Below, piece by piece: positions 9,397 to 17,645 of a DNA stretch of 64,000 nucleotides; the stretch's first letter is position 1, and each line of letters opens with the position of its first letter. Made by a program: the position numbers and the translations under genes. The DNA is taken from NCBI RefSeq assembly GCF_012935325.2, contig NZ_JABBYG020000006.1:310001-374000 (forward strand), written 5' to 3'. The DNA comes from Paenibacillus sp. PL91 (GTDB lineage Bacteria; Bacillota; Bacilli; Paenibacillales; Paenibacillaceae). The notes beneath the pieces are model-generated. The model saw only the letters and a list, made by a program, of their open reading frames with translations, was not told the DNA's origin and ran no database searches.

Positions 9397-9966
9397 ATGA
9401 ACATTGAGGAAGCGATTCGTACTCGGAGAACGATAGGTAGAGTGAAGAAGGACCCCGTTGAGCGTGCGTTAATTGAAAAGCTGCTGGACGCAGCAGCTTG
9501 GGCGCCTAGTCATTTTAATACTCAGCCATGGTCTTTTATTGTCATGACGGGTGACGGAAGAGAGCGGCTTGCCGAGGGCTATGCACGCGTATCTGCTGCC
9601 GCTGTTCCTGAGCTGAGCGGTGAGCAGCTTGAAGAGCGATTGGCTAAGGAACGTACGAAAGCTTATCGTTCGCCTGTCGTAATTGCAGCCGTTTGCTCGC
9701 CGTCAGACGATCCGCGCGCGGTGCTGGCAGAAGAGCTTGCGGCTGCTCAGGCCGCTGTGCAAAATTTGCTGCTTGCTGCCCATGCAAATGGTCTTGGAGC
9801 GATTTGGCGCTCCGGTGACCCGATGTACCATCCGCTTATGAAAGAAACGTTTGGTCTTGTGGAGAAAGACCAAATCGTCGGGTTTATTTACTTGGGGTAT
9901 CCAGACATGGTTGCGCCAGAGCCTAAGCGAATTCCTGCTACGGCGAAGACAGTATGGCTGGTGTAG
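9397..9966 (+). CDS. Nitroreductase family FMN oxidoreductase
   Basis: A 189-residue flavin-dependent NAD(P)H oxidoreductase of the YdjA-like branch. The N-terminus TRRTIGRVKK and the segment AAWAPSHFNTQPWSF hold the family's FMN-binding residues, and GLGAIWRSG and FIYLGYP are typical of the C-terminal half. Natural substrate unknown; members reduce nitroaromatics and quinones. GGAGGAG lies about 9 nt before the ATG. It shares a strand and short gap with msrAB and ends at a strong terminator. Confidence 0.88.
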   Translation: MNIEEAIRTRRTIGRVKKDPVERALIEKLLDAAAWAPSHFNTQPWSFIVMTGDGRERLAEGYARVSAAAVPELSGEQLEERLAKERTKAYRSPVVIAAVCSPSDDPRAVLAEELAAAQAAVQNLLLAAHANGLGAIWRSGDPMYHPLMKETFGLVEKDQIVGFIYLGYPDMVAPEPKRIPATAKTVWLV

Positions 9967-9976
9967 AATCTATGGA

Positions 9977-10022
9977 AAAGCCCGCAGTGTTCGTGATCTA
10001 CGAGCGCTGCGGGCTTTTTTTT
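9977..10022. terminator. Terminator between nitroreductase and LysM-GH18 genes
   Basis: AAAAGCCCGCAG pairs with CTGCGGGCTTTT and a run of nine Ts follows on the plus strand; the A-run on the other side lets it serve the converging minus-strand gene. Confidence 0.88.
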
Positions 10023-10040
10023 TGTCAAAAGAGGCGGAGT

Positions 10041-11318
10041 CTATACAAGTTTCTTAATCGTAAAGTTGGCTTGAAGCACATACCAATTTTGCGGGAACGG
10101 AACGCCAAGCACCCAGTAGCTGAAGCCGCGCAGTTTATAGGTTTTGACCAGATTGAATTTGGCCTGTACGCTGCGTGCGTCCTCGTACCAGACGATATGC
10201 TCGCGCCCTTCCTCATCGTAATAGTTGTAGTAAGGCGATTGGCTCTCGTCGTCGTATTGGATTTCAGCCCCATATTTGCCTGCACGGTCTACCGCTTCCT
10301 TTGGACTGACGGTAGGGGCCCATTTAGCGCCTTGCACATAAGGAAGCGTCCAGTCATAGCCGTATAACGGCATGCCCATGACGATTTTTTCGGCCGGAAT
10401 GACGCTCAGGGCGTAGCTAAGCACTTTATTAACCTCGTTCAGCGGCGCGACGGCACGCGGGGGACCGCCGGACCAGCCCCATTCATAGGTCATTAATATG
10501 ACAAAATCAACGATACGTCCATGAGCGGGATAATCATGTGCTTCATATAGCGTGCCGGTCTGGCTGGCGCTTAATTTGGGAGCGAGGCAGGTGGACACGA
10601 GATAGTTCTCCGGATGAAGGCCGTCGACAAGTCTTTGCAAAAATGCGTTGTAAAGCTCGCGGTCGGCGGGTGGCACGTACTCAAAATCTACATTGAGGGC
10701 TAGATAGCCCTTTTGCTTCATCGTAGCAAGAATGTTTGAGATAAGCTTTTGTTGAATAGCTGGATCAGACAAAACCGCATGAGCGATATCCTGGCTGAAG
10801 GTACCGTTCTCGAAATTCGTAATCACCATCATTGGAGCGGCACGCTTGGCGTAGGCGGCGTTAATGATAGCTGAGTCATCTAAAGTGGTAAAACTGCCAT
10901 CGGCTTGTACGCGGTAGCTGAACGGGCTTAAGTAAGTTAAGTACTCACCGATTTCCTCGACGATTTCGACGCCGGCGGATCCGAATTTCTCCGTATATGC
11001 GTTGACTTCAATCGTTGGCCGAGCTGGCTGCGGAATGACGATCGTTTGGCCGGGATAAATCAGTGCAGGATTAGTGATCTGGTTGACAGCCGCCAGCTCC
11101 TGCAGCGAAACGCCGTATCGCTGGGCAATTTGCCACAGTGTTTCGGAAGCACGCACCCTGTGACTGGCTGCTTCTGTTGGAATGATGAGCGACTGGCCAA
11201 TGACGAGTACATTTTGATTGCTCAATCCGTTGGCTGCCGCAATATCATCTACGGAAACGTCATGGTTCTGTGCCAGCTTATAAAGCGTGTCACCTTTTTG
11301 CACGACATGGATCAGCAC
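10041..11318 (-). CDS. sleL: Spore LysM-GH18 glucosaminidase (SleL/YaaH-like)
   Basis: Spore cortex-lytic N-acetylglucosaminidase of the SleL/YaaH type, which breaks down cortex muropeptides in germination. Two LysM domains occupy residues 2-46 and about 52-95 (HVVQKGDTLYKLAQNHDVSV; HRVRASETLWQIAQRYGVSL), followed by a GH18 barrel (about 105-420). The active-site strand reads LALNVDFEYV, with the catalytic Glu in the family position, and MGMPLYGYDW is typical. There is no signal peptide, as expected for proteins assembled from the mother cell. The start is GTG, with AAAGGAGG 10 nt upstream. It points to a spore former. Confidence 0.9.
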   Translation of the reverse strand: MLIHVVQKGDTLYKLAQNHDVSVDDIAAANGLSNQNVLVIGQSLIIPTEAASHRVRASETLWQIAQRYGVSLQELAAVNQITNPALIYPGQTIVIPQPARPTIEVNAYTEKFGSAGVEIVEEIGEYLTYLSPFSYRVQADGSFTTLDDSAIINAAYAKRAAPMMVITNFENGTFSQDIAHAVLSDPAIQQKLISNILATMKQKGYLALNVDFEYVPPADRELYNAFLQRLVDGLHPENYLVSTCLAPKLSASQTGTLYEAHDYPAHGRIVDFVILMTYEWGWSGGPPRAVAPLNEVNKVLSYALSVIPAEKIVMGMPLYGYDWTLPYVQGAKWAPTVSPKEAVDRAGKYGAEIQYDDESQSPYYNYYDEEGREHIVWYEDARSVQAKFNLVKTYKLRGFSYWVLGVPFPQNWYVLQANFTIKKLV

Positions 11319-11740
11319 CTTCGCCGAACCTCCTTTACAAAAATCAATCTACATGCTCACGCGACAGCCCTTGCTGCCGCTTCTTATTCCAAATAACCCA
11401 CCGTTATAACTCTATTCAAAAAGAGCTATTCCTAGTCTGCTTATAACAAAGTGCGGCTGTATAAGGCAACTGCTTTGGTGACAGTGAAATTTCGGAAAAA
11501 TGATAGCCAAAGTGCGGAAGGAATACGGAGTCTTGGGAATAATACGCAAATAGGGAGGAAAAACGGTGAAAGATGCCTTTTTTTCTTTCGGTGGATCCTG
11601 TTCATTGTTTTGGTGATCGATACTTTGCTGACGCTGCTGGTTGCTTCGGTTGAGGCGCAAGAGCGATGAAAGCGGTGTATATCAGCGGGTAAACCCCTTT
11701 TTTTGGTTATACAGTTCGCATTTTCCGGCTCTTTTCTTCA
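11319..11740. other. Intergenic stretch without a clear gene
   Basis: A 420-bp gap between the spore enzyme gene and the pur control region. A plus-strand open frame ending at 11669 would encode a hydrophobic tail (FRWILFIVLVIDTLLTLLVA) but has no ribosome site before its possible starts. A good AGGAGGAAA-like site near 11552 leads only to a 16-codon frame. Nothing here can be called a gene. Confidence 0.4.
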
Positions 11741-11741
11741 A

Positions 11742-11785
11742 AAAAACGAACCTTTATAAAACATTCTCTTTTAATGTTCGTATTT
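11742..11785. promoter_or_regulatory. Pair of inverted PurR boxes (PurBoxes)
   Basis: Box 1 AAAAACGAACCTT (11742-11754) and box 2, read on the minus strand, AAATACGAACATT (11773-11785). Both keep the CGAAC core of the Firmicute PurR box (AWWWCCGAACWWT), face each other and are separated by 18 bp, near the known 16-17 bp. They end 2 bp before the -35 of the pur promoter, as expected for PurR repression relieved by PRPP. Confidence 0.75.
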
Positions 11786-11787
11786 CA

Positions 11788-11816
11788 TTGACAGTAGTTT
11801 GGGGATTAGATAAACT
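11788..11816 (+). promoter_or_regulatory. pur operon promoter
   Basis: Perfect -35 TTGACA (11788-11793), 17-nt spacer, -10 TAAACT (11811-11816). Placement between the PurBoxes and the riboswitch supports it as the operon promoter. Transcription from about 11823 gives a leader of about 570 nt before purE. Confidence 0.7.
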
Positions 11817-11960
11817 AGAATAGGTTTGAGGCAGAGCTACTGCCGAAGCGGAAACGGCTGTCGAATTTCCTCGAATGAAGGCAGCGGCGTTGCGCGTAAA
11901 TTTACAATTGGAACATAAGGATGAATCTGAATATTTTCTTCCTATTTTATGAAAAGTCAT

Positions 11961-12025
11961 CTCGTATATATTTGGGATTAGGCCTGAATGTTTCTACCCG
12001 GAAACCTTAATTTTCGGACTACGAG
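11961..12025 (+). promoter_or_regulatory. Guanine (purine) riboswitch aptamer
   Basis: P1 is CTCGTA (11961-11966) with TACGAG (12020-12025). The conserved J2/3 core reads GTTTCTACC. The P3 stem CCGGAAA/TTTTCGG closes a 7-nt loop CCTTAAT. J3/1 reads GGACTACGAG, so the specificity nucleotide (position 74 in the xpt aptamer) is C, which selects guanine or hypoxanthine rather than adenine. It lies 365 nt upstream of purE, which it should switch off when guanine is plentiful. Confidence 0.93.
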
Positions 12026-12139
12026 CAAGATGAATGGACAAGCGAACAAGCGAGTTGTATCGAGTGACAACAACAGGATCACGGCTTGGATCGCCATATA
12101 GCAAATTCGCAGCTCATATATGCCCTTTAAATTGGACAT

Positions 12140-12172
12140 AGGTTGCCTCTCTTACGGGGCAGCCTTCTGTTG
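12140..12172 (+). terminator. Candidate leader attenuator hairpin of the pur operon
   Basis: AGGTTGCCTC (12140-12149) pairs over ten positions (two wobbles) with GGGGCAGCCT (12156-12165) around TCTTAC, followed by the T-rich TCTGTTGTCTCT. It is the best terminator-like structure between the aptamer and purE. It lies 115 nt past the aptamer, farther than usual for an expression platform, so the assignment is tentative. Confidence 0.45.
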
Positions 12173-12390
12173 TCTCTCAGGCATAGCGGCACGGCTTGCT
12201 CGTCCTCATTGAAGTGAAGCTTAATGAATGCCCGCAGTCATAGCGATTGCTTGTCGTTCCTTATGCTTCCGCTCGAGTCCTGCGGCATTCCTATTCAATT
12301 GGTTGCTGACGGGATTTTTCTGTTTTTTAGGCTTTAAGTCATAGTGGCTTGATGGTTTATAAACTTATACATGAAAGTGGGTTTGATCGC

Positions 12391-12876
12391 ATGTCTGCGA
12401 AGGTTGGCGTCATCATGGGCAGCAAATCGGATTGGGACACAATGAAACTAGCCTGCGACGTTCTGGAGGAATTGCAAATTCCTTATGAGAAAAAGGTCGT
12501 TTCGGCACACCGGACGCCGGATCTCATGTTTGAATACGCGGAATCTGCAGTAGAACGCGGGCTTAAGGTGATTATCGCCGGAGCTGGCGGAGCTGCTCAT
12601 TTGCCCGGCATGGTCGCTGCGAAGACGATTTTGCCGGTTATTGGCGTTCCCGTAAAATCATCAAATTTGAGCGGGCTTGATTCTTTGCTCTCCATCGTTC
12701 AGATGCCTGGCGGCATTCCGGTAGCTACAGTAGCCATCGGCAACGCGGGCGGAACGAATGCGGGACTTCTGGCAGCACAAATGCTCGGGGCTTTCGACCC
12801 AGAGGTGCAAGCACGCGTGGAAGCGCGCCGCGAGCGCATTAAGCAGGAAGTGCTTGAAAGCAGTGAAACGCTATGA
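12391..12876 (+). CDS. purE: N5-carboxyaminoimidazole ribonucleotide mutase PurE
   Basis: Class I PurE (161 residues) converts N5-CAIR, made by PurK, to CAIR in IMP synthesis. The N-terminal motif [13 protein letters not shown] and SAHRTPD hold the substrate-binding serine and catalytic histidine; [13 protein letters not shown] and [11 protein letters not shown] are further family signatures. The ATG at 12391 matches the usual N-terminus; an upstream in-frame ATG at 12349 would add 14 unrelated residues. First gene of the operon; its stop overlaps the purK start by 4 nt. Confidence 0.97.
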   Translation: MSAKVGVIMGSKSDWDTMKLACDVLEELQIPYEKKVVSAHRTPDLMFEYAESAVERGLKVIIAGAGGAAHLPGMVAAKTILPVIGVPVKSSNLSGLDSLLSIVQMPGGIPVATVAIGNAGGTNAGLLAAQMLGAFDPEVQARVEARRERIKQEVLESSETL

Positions 12877-14051
12877 GCAGCGAAGCAGGCAAGCAGCCTC
12901 AGCTAAAAACGCTGCTTCCAGGCAGCACGATCGGCATACTTGGCGGCGGGCAGCTAGGCCGAATGATGGCGAATGCGGGCAGTGCGATGGGCTATCGGTT
13001 CATCGCGCTTGACCCGGCGGTCGACAGCCCGGCCGGGCAGGTTGCGGAGCAAATCGTTGCCGCCTATGATGATCGCGAAGCGGCGCGCGAGCTTGCGAAG
13101 CGATCGGATGTCATAACCTACGAATTCGAGAATGTGGACGCCGATGTGGCAGCGATGCTGATGGAGGAGTCCTACGTGCCGCAAGGCAGCAAGCTGCTTT
13201 ACACTACGCAGCATCGGCTTCGCGAGAAGCAAGCGATTGAAGCGGCAGGCGTGCGGGTTGCTCCTTACCGCGAGATTCGCAGCGTCGAAGAGCTTCGCGA
13301 GGCGGTTTCCGCTTTCGGAACGCCCTGCGTGCTGAAGACGGCGATGGGCGGCTATGACGGCAAGGGCCAATGGGTCATTCGCAGCGAGGGCGAAATCGAC
13401 GAAGCATACGAGACGCTCTCCCGTGCAAAGGTACAGTTGGTACTGGAGCAGTTCATTCGCTTTGATAAGGAATTATCGGTTATAGCGGCAAGAAGTCCGC
13501 AGGGGGAGATCAAAGCTTTTCCCGTTGCGGAAAACATACATGTCGATAATATATTGCATCTGTCTATTGTTCCGGCAAGAATCAGCGAGGAGCTGCAGCG
13601 CGAAGCGGAACGGCTTGCGATGAAGATTGCTGAAGGGCTTGGCGTAGTTGGCCTAATCGCAGTAGAGCTGTTTGTGACGAATGAGGGCGAGCTGTTCGTG
13701 AACGAGCTTGCGCCTCGCCCGCATAACAGCGGTCACTACACGATGGAGGCATGCCGGACGTCGCAGTTCGAGCAGCATGTGCGCGCTGTGTGCAACCTGC
13801 CGCTCGGCGACACGAAGCTGATGAGCCCTGTTGTTATGGTTAATGTGCTCGGACAGCATGTTGAGCCGCTCCTTGAGCTCACGGCACGTCAGGATGAGGC
13901 CGCAAAGCGTCTCAACGTAGCGCCGAAGCTGCATTTGTACGGAAAGAAGGAAGCCGTCTTTAAGAGAAAGATGGGACATGTCAATGTCCTGGCAGCGAAC
14001 ATAGATGCTGCGCTTAGCTGGATCGAAGAAACAACTATTTGGAAGGTGTGA
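12873..14051 (+). CDS. purK: N5-carboxyaminoimidazole ribonucleotide synthase PurK
   Basis: ATP-grasp enzyme (392 residues) making N5-CAIR from AIR, ATP and bicarbonate. The N-terminal fold starts with [17 protein letters not shown]; the ATP-grasp region includes [15 protein letters not shown] and the metal/ATP-binding [20 protein letters not shown]. It is translationally coupled to purE through an ATGA overlap; PurE and PurK act in sequence. Confidence 0.97.
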   Translation: MSSEAGKQPQLKTLLPGSTIGILGGGQLGRMMANAGSAMGYRFIALDPAVDSPAGQVAEQIVAAYDDREAARELAKRSDVITYEFENVDADVAAMLMEESYVPQGSKLLYTTQHRLREKQAIEAAGVRVAPYREIRSVEELREAVSAFGTPCVLKTAMGGYDGKGQWVIRSEGEIDEAYETLSRAKVQLVLEQFIRFDKELSVIAARSPQGEIKAFPVAENIHVDNILHLSIVPARISEELQREAERLAMKIAEGLGVVGLIAVELFVTNEGELFVNELAPRPHNSGHYTMEACRTSQFEQHVRAVCNLPLGDTKLMSPVVMVNVLGQHVEPLLELTARQDEAAKRLNVAPKLHLYGKKEAVFKRKMGHVNVLAANIDAALSWIEETTIWKV

Positions 14052-14058
14052 AAAATTA

Positions 14059-15354
14059 ATGTTAGAGCGTTACAGCAGACCGGAAATGAGAGCGATTTGG
14101 ACAGAGGAAAATAAATTCAGAGCGTGGCTGGAGGTTGAGCTTTGCGCATGCGAGGCTTGGTCAGAGCTGGGCGTTATCCCGAAGGAAGACGTAGTCGCGC
14201 TTCGCGCCTCCGCAGACTTCGATATCGACCGGATTTATGAAATCGAGCAGGATACGCGCCATGACGTTATCGCGTTCACGCGCGCCGTATCAGAGAAAGC
14301 AGGCCCAGAGGGCAAATGGGTACATTACGGACTTACTTCCACAGACGTTGTGGATACGGCAATCGGCTACCTGCTGCTTCAAGCGAACGCAATTCTTGTC
14401 AAAGATATTGAACGCTTTATCGAAATTCTAAAAAACAAAGCGCTGCAGTACAAAGATACGCCTATGATGGGCCGTACGCATGGCGTACATGCTCAGCCAA
14501 CGACCTTTGGCCTGAAAATGGCGCTTTGGTACGAGGAAATGAAGCGCAACCTGGAGCGTTTCCATCATGCGGCTAACAACGTTCAATTCGGCAAAATGTC
14601 CGGCGCTGTAGGTACCTTCGCAGATATCGATCCTTTTGTTGAAGAATTTGTATGCAACAAGCTTGGAATCACTGCTGCTCCTATCTCTACACAAACGCTG
14701 CAGCGTGACCGTCACGCTGAATATATGGCGACACTTGCTCTTGTAGCTTCATCGCTCGACAAGTTCGCAACCGAAATTCGCGCCCTGCAAAAGAGTGAAT
14801 TCCGTGAAGTCGAAGAGCCGTTCGCCAAAGGTCAAAAAGGCTCCTCGGCGATGCCTCATAAACGCAACCCAATCGGCTGCGAGAACATTTCCGGCTTGTC
14901 ACGCGTCATTCGCGGACATATGGTTACGGCTTACGAGAACATTGCCCTATGGCATGAGCGCGATATTAGCCACTCTTCCGTTGAGCGGATCATTTTGCCG
15001 GATGCAACGATGCTGCTTAACTACATGCTGAACCGTTTGGGCAACATCATCAACAACCTGACCGTGTTCCCGGAAAACATGAAGCGCAACATGCAAGCGA
15101 CATACGGCGTACCGTTCTCGGGACGCGTATTGACGAAGCTGATCGACAAAGGCTTCAGCCGCGAGAAAGCTTATGACACCGTTCAACCGCGCGCGATGCA
15201 GGCGTGGGAGACGCAGCGCCAATTCCGCGACATCATCGGTGAGACTGAGGAAATTACAAGCGTGCTGACTACGGAAGAAATCGACGATTGCTTCAACCCG
15301 GCTTGGCACCTCAAGCATGTCGATACGATTTTCACTCGTTTGGGATTGATTTAA
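14059..15354 (+). CDS. purB: Adenylosuccinate lyase PurB
   Basis: Cleaves fumarate from SAICAR and from adenylosuccinate, so it serves both IMP and AMP synthesis. The 431-residue length fits the Bacillus enzyme. Signature loop [14 protein letters not shown] carries the catalytic serine; the general acid/base regions are [15 protein letters not shown] and [13 protein letters not shown]. The start [10 protein letters not shown] at 14059, with GGAAGGTG about 10 nt upstream, matches homologues; the open frame extends upstream into purK. Confidence 0.97.
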   Translation: MLERYSRPEMRAIWTEENKFRAWLEVELCACEAWSELGVIPKEDVVALRASADFDIDRIYEIEQDTRHDVIAFTRAVSEKAGPEGKWVHYGLTSTDVVDTAIGYLLLQANAILVKDIERFIEILKNKALQYKDTPMMGRTHGVHAQPTTFGLKMALWYEEMKRNLERFHHAANNVQFGKMSGAVGTFADIDPFVEEFVCNKLGITAAPISTQTLQRDRHAEYMATLALVASSLDKFATEIRALQKSEFREVEEPFAKGQKGSSAMPHKRNPIGCENISGLSRVIRGHMVTAYENIALWHERDISHSSVERIILPDATMLLNYMLNRLGNIINNLTVFPENMKRNMQATYGVPFSGRVLTKLIDKGFSREKAYDTVQPRAMQAWETQRQFRDIIGETEEITSVLTTEEIDDCFNPAWHLKHVDTIFTRLGLI

Positions 15355-15369
15355 GGGGAGGCTAGCCTG

Positions 15370-16266
15370 ATGACCGCAACATCGCAAGCTTTATCGACGG
15401 CTGTCGATTATATCAAGGCTCCGCTTATTTACAAAGGCAAGGTTCGCGAGCTCTATGATCTGGGCGAGCATTTCCTGATCGTCGTAACCGACCGCATCTC
15501 TGCGTTCGACTACGTGCTTGACCCGGCTGTGCCGGACAAGGGCAATGTACTGAACCGCCTGTCGGCTTACTGGTTCGAGCAAACAGAGGGCATTCAAGTG
15601 AATCACGTTGTTCACACTGACGTAGAGAAGCTTGGCGATCTTGTAACTGAGCCTGAGCTGCTCAAGAACCGTATCATGGTTACACGCAAAGCAGAGCGCA
15701 TCGATATCGAATGTGTCGTTCGCGGCTATATCACAGGCGGCGGCTGGAGACAATATCAGCAAACGTCTGCAATCAACGGCATCGAGCTTCCGGCGGGCCT
15801 TCGCAAAAACGAACGTTTTCCTGCGCCAATCTTCACGCCGGCTGCGAAAAACGACGTTGGCCACGACGAGGACATCCCGTTTGAGAAGATGGCTGAAATG
15901 GTCGGCGCCGAGCTTGCCGAAGAGCTTCGCGACCGCAGCATCAAGCTTTATGAATTCGCTCACGGCTATTGCGCCGAGCACGGCATCATCCTAGCCGATT
16001 GCAAATTCGAATTCGGACTTATCGACGGCAAAGTCATCCTGATCGACGAAATCTTCACGCCTGACTCCTCCCGTTTCTGGGCGGAGGGCAACTATGCGCT
16101 TGATATTGAGATCGACAGCATGGACAAAGAACCGGTACGCACGTACTTGCTAGGCTCCGACTGGGATCGCGACAGCAAGCCGGCACCGCTCCCCGAGTCC
16201 GTAGTAGCCGAAACAACGGCGCGTTACCGCGATATCTATCGCCGCCTTACAGGCGCTGAGCTATAA
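15370..16266 (+). CDS. purC: SAICAR synthetase PurC
   Basis: ATP-dependent ligation of aspartate to CAIR. 298 residues, the longer form of the family. Typical motifs are YKGKVRELYDLG (nucleotide-binding start), VTDRISAFDYVL, ECVVRGYITGGGWRQYQ and LIDEIFTPDSSRFW. AGGGGAGG lies about 9 nt before the ATG. Unlike most junctions in this operon, it is followed by a 436-bp non-coding gap. Confidence 0.97.
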   Translation: MTATSQALSTAVDYIKAPLIYKGKVRELYDLGEHFLIVVTDRISAFDYVLDPAVPDKGNVLNRLSAYWFEQTEGIQVNHVVHTDVEKLGDLVTEPELLKNRIMVTRKAERIDIECVVRGYITGGGWRQYQQTSAINGIELPAGLRKNERFPAPIFTPAAKNDVGHDEDIPFEKMAEMVGAELAEELRDRSIKLYEFAHGYCAEHGIILADCKFEFGLIDGKVILIDEIFTPDSSRFWAEGNYALDIEIDSMDKEPVRTYLLGSDWDRDSKPAPLPESVVAETTARYRDIYRRLTGAEL

Positions 16267-16505
16267 GAAGCTTTACGGTAAGCAAGTATTAATCTTAAAA
16301 ACGTCAAGCGCAAGCAAAGACGCTTAAAAAAGGCACGCGCCATAGCGCAAGCCGCAAGGCAGGCAGCCAGCGAGAGCGCTGCTGCACCCCATAAATGCAA
16401 GGCAGCCATTGCACTGGCAAAGCTGCACGAATCAAACCGGTGGCCAGTGGAACGCGGCCACAAAAAATTGCTTCACCGACCACTCGCAAGGATTTGATGA
16501 AGAGA
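16267..16505. other. Non-coding, hairpin-rich gap between purC and purS (5' part)
   Basis: No gene is visible. The stretch is rich in short inverted repeats, such as GTGGCC (16444-16449) with GGCCAC (16458-16463), and GC-rich segments around 16340-16420. It leads into the long palindrome at 16506-16651. Confidence 0.5.
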
Positions 16506-16651
16506 GTGCATGCGCGAAGCGTGGAAAGTTGTTGTCGTAGAGCGAAAGCGATCGCTTCTTGAAGCCGGGGAATTACCGCTAAGCGGTTTAATCAAAATTC
16601 CCCCGCTTCGAAAGCGACGTAGACAATAACTCCCACGCCCGCGCCCAGCAC
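16506..16651. repeat. 146-bp imperfect palindrome inside the pur operon
   Basis: Arms match from the outside in: GTGC with GCAC, GCGCG with GCGC, GCGTGG with CCACGC, AGTTGTTGTC with GACAATAACT, then GAAGC.GGGGAATT (16561-16574) with AATTCCCC.GCTTC (16596-16609). An inner hairpin ACCGCT-A-AGCGGT sits at the centre (16575-16587). As RNA it would fold into one long interrupted hairpin 52 nt before purS. It may be a small palindromic mobile repeat or an RNA-processing/stability element. Confidence 0.65.
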
Positions 16652-16702
16652 GCCCTCACCATCACTTCCTGCGAGAAAAACCCACATTTTCAGGAGGCTA
16701 TT

Positions 16703-16945
16703 ATGAAGGCAACCGTCTACGTCACCATCAAGCAAAACGTTTTGGATCCACAAGGAACCGCTGTACAAGGCGCGCTACACACACTGGGCTTCTCCGAAGT
16801 CGAAAAAGTACGCATCGGCAAATATTTGGAGCTTGACCTTGACACGACTGACCGCGCAGAAGCGGAAGTACGCATCAAAGCAATGTGCGAAAAGCTGTTT
16901 GCGAACACGGTTGTAGAAGATTTCCGTTTTGAACTGGAGGGATAA
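16703..16945 (+). CDS. purS: FGAM synthase subunit PurS
   Basis: Small 80-residue subunit that bridges PurQ and PurL in the Gram-positive FGAM synthetase complex. The beta-alpha-beta start [20 protein letters not shown] and the [16 protein letters not shown] segment are characteristic. CAGGAGG lies 7 nt upstream of the ATG. purQ follows after 4 bp. Confidence 0.96.
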   Translation: MKATVYVTIKQNVLDPQGTAVQGALHTLGFSEVEKVRIGKYLELDLDTTDRAEAEVRIKAMCEKLFANTVVEDFRFELEG

Positions 16946-16949
16946 GGCG

Positions 16950-17645
16950 ATGAAGTTTGCGGTACTTGTATTTCCTGGCTCCAACTGTGATATCGATTGC
17001 TACAAAGCAGTCGAAGACACCATCGGCCAGTCGGTTGATTACGTATGGCACACGACTACGGATTTGTCCGCTTATGACGCAATTCTAGTGCCGGGCGGCT
17101 TCTCCTACGGCGACTACCTGCGCTGCGGCGCAATCGCACAATTCGCAAGCGTGATGGGCGAAGTGAAAAAAGCGGCCGAAGCAGGCAAGTATATCCTGGG
17201 CATTTGCAATGGGTTCCAAATCTTGACGGAGGCTGGCCTTCTGCCAGGCGCATTGATTCGCAACAACGGACTGAAGTTCCGCTGTCATCAATCGCAGCTT
17301 GAAGTGGTGAACAACAGCATTCCTTTTACAAACCAATATTCGCAAGGCGAAATTATAAATATTCCTATCGCTCACGGCGAGGGCAACTACTATTGCGACG
17401 ACGCAACGCTGGCTGAGCTCAAAGCGAACGATCAAATCATTTTCCGCTATGCGGGCGACACGAACCCTAACGGTTCGGTTGAGAACATTGCGGGCATCAG
17501 CAACATAGCAGGCAACGTAGTAGGAATGATGCCGCATCCAGAGCGCGCAATTGATCAATTGCTCGGCTCGGAAGACGGCAAACGGATGTTTACATCGATT
17601 TTGAATGCATGGAGGGAACAACATGGCGCAGCAGTTAACAGCTAA
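16950..17645 (+). CDS. purQ: FGAM synthase glutaminase subunit PurQ
   Basis: Class I glutamine amidotransferase (231 residues) that feeds ammonia to PurL. The nucleophile Cys lies in [11 protein letters not shown], and the His-Glu pair in MMPHPERA. The N-terminus [14 protein letters not shown] is typical; GGAGGG lies about 8 nt upstream of the ATG at 16950. Its 3' end overlaps purL by 23 nt. Confidence 0.97.
   Translation: MKFAVLVFPGSNCDIDCYKAVEDTIGQSVDYVWHTTTDLSAYDAILVPGGFSYGDYLRCGAIAQFASVMGEVKKAAEAGKYILGICNGFQILTEAGLLPGALIRNNGLKFRCHQSQLEVVNNSIPFTNQYSQGEIINIPIAHGEGNYYCDDATLAELKANDQIIFRYAGDTNPNGSVENIAGISNIAGNVVGMMPHPERAIDQLLGSEDGKRMFTSILNAWREQHGAAVNS

Noticed and set aside
8448..9404. 318-codon minus-strand open frame over msrAB
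   Set aside because: Pure shadow of the MsrA-MsrB coding frame, with no start signal.
11451..11669. Possible small gene with a hydrophobic tail
   Set aside because: No ribosome site before any start, basic low-quality N-terminal part, and no neighbour to support it.
16506..16651. Known riboswitch in the purC-purS gap
   Set aside because: No purine, PRPP, ZTP or other aptamer core could be recognised; the dominant feature is a simple long inverted repeat.
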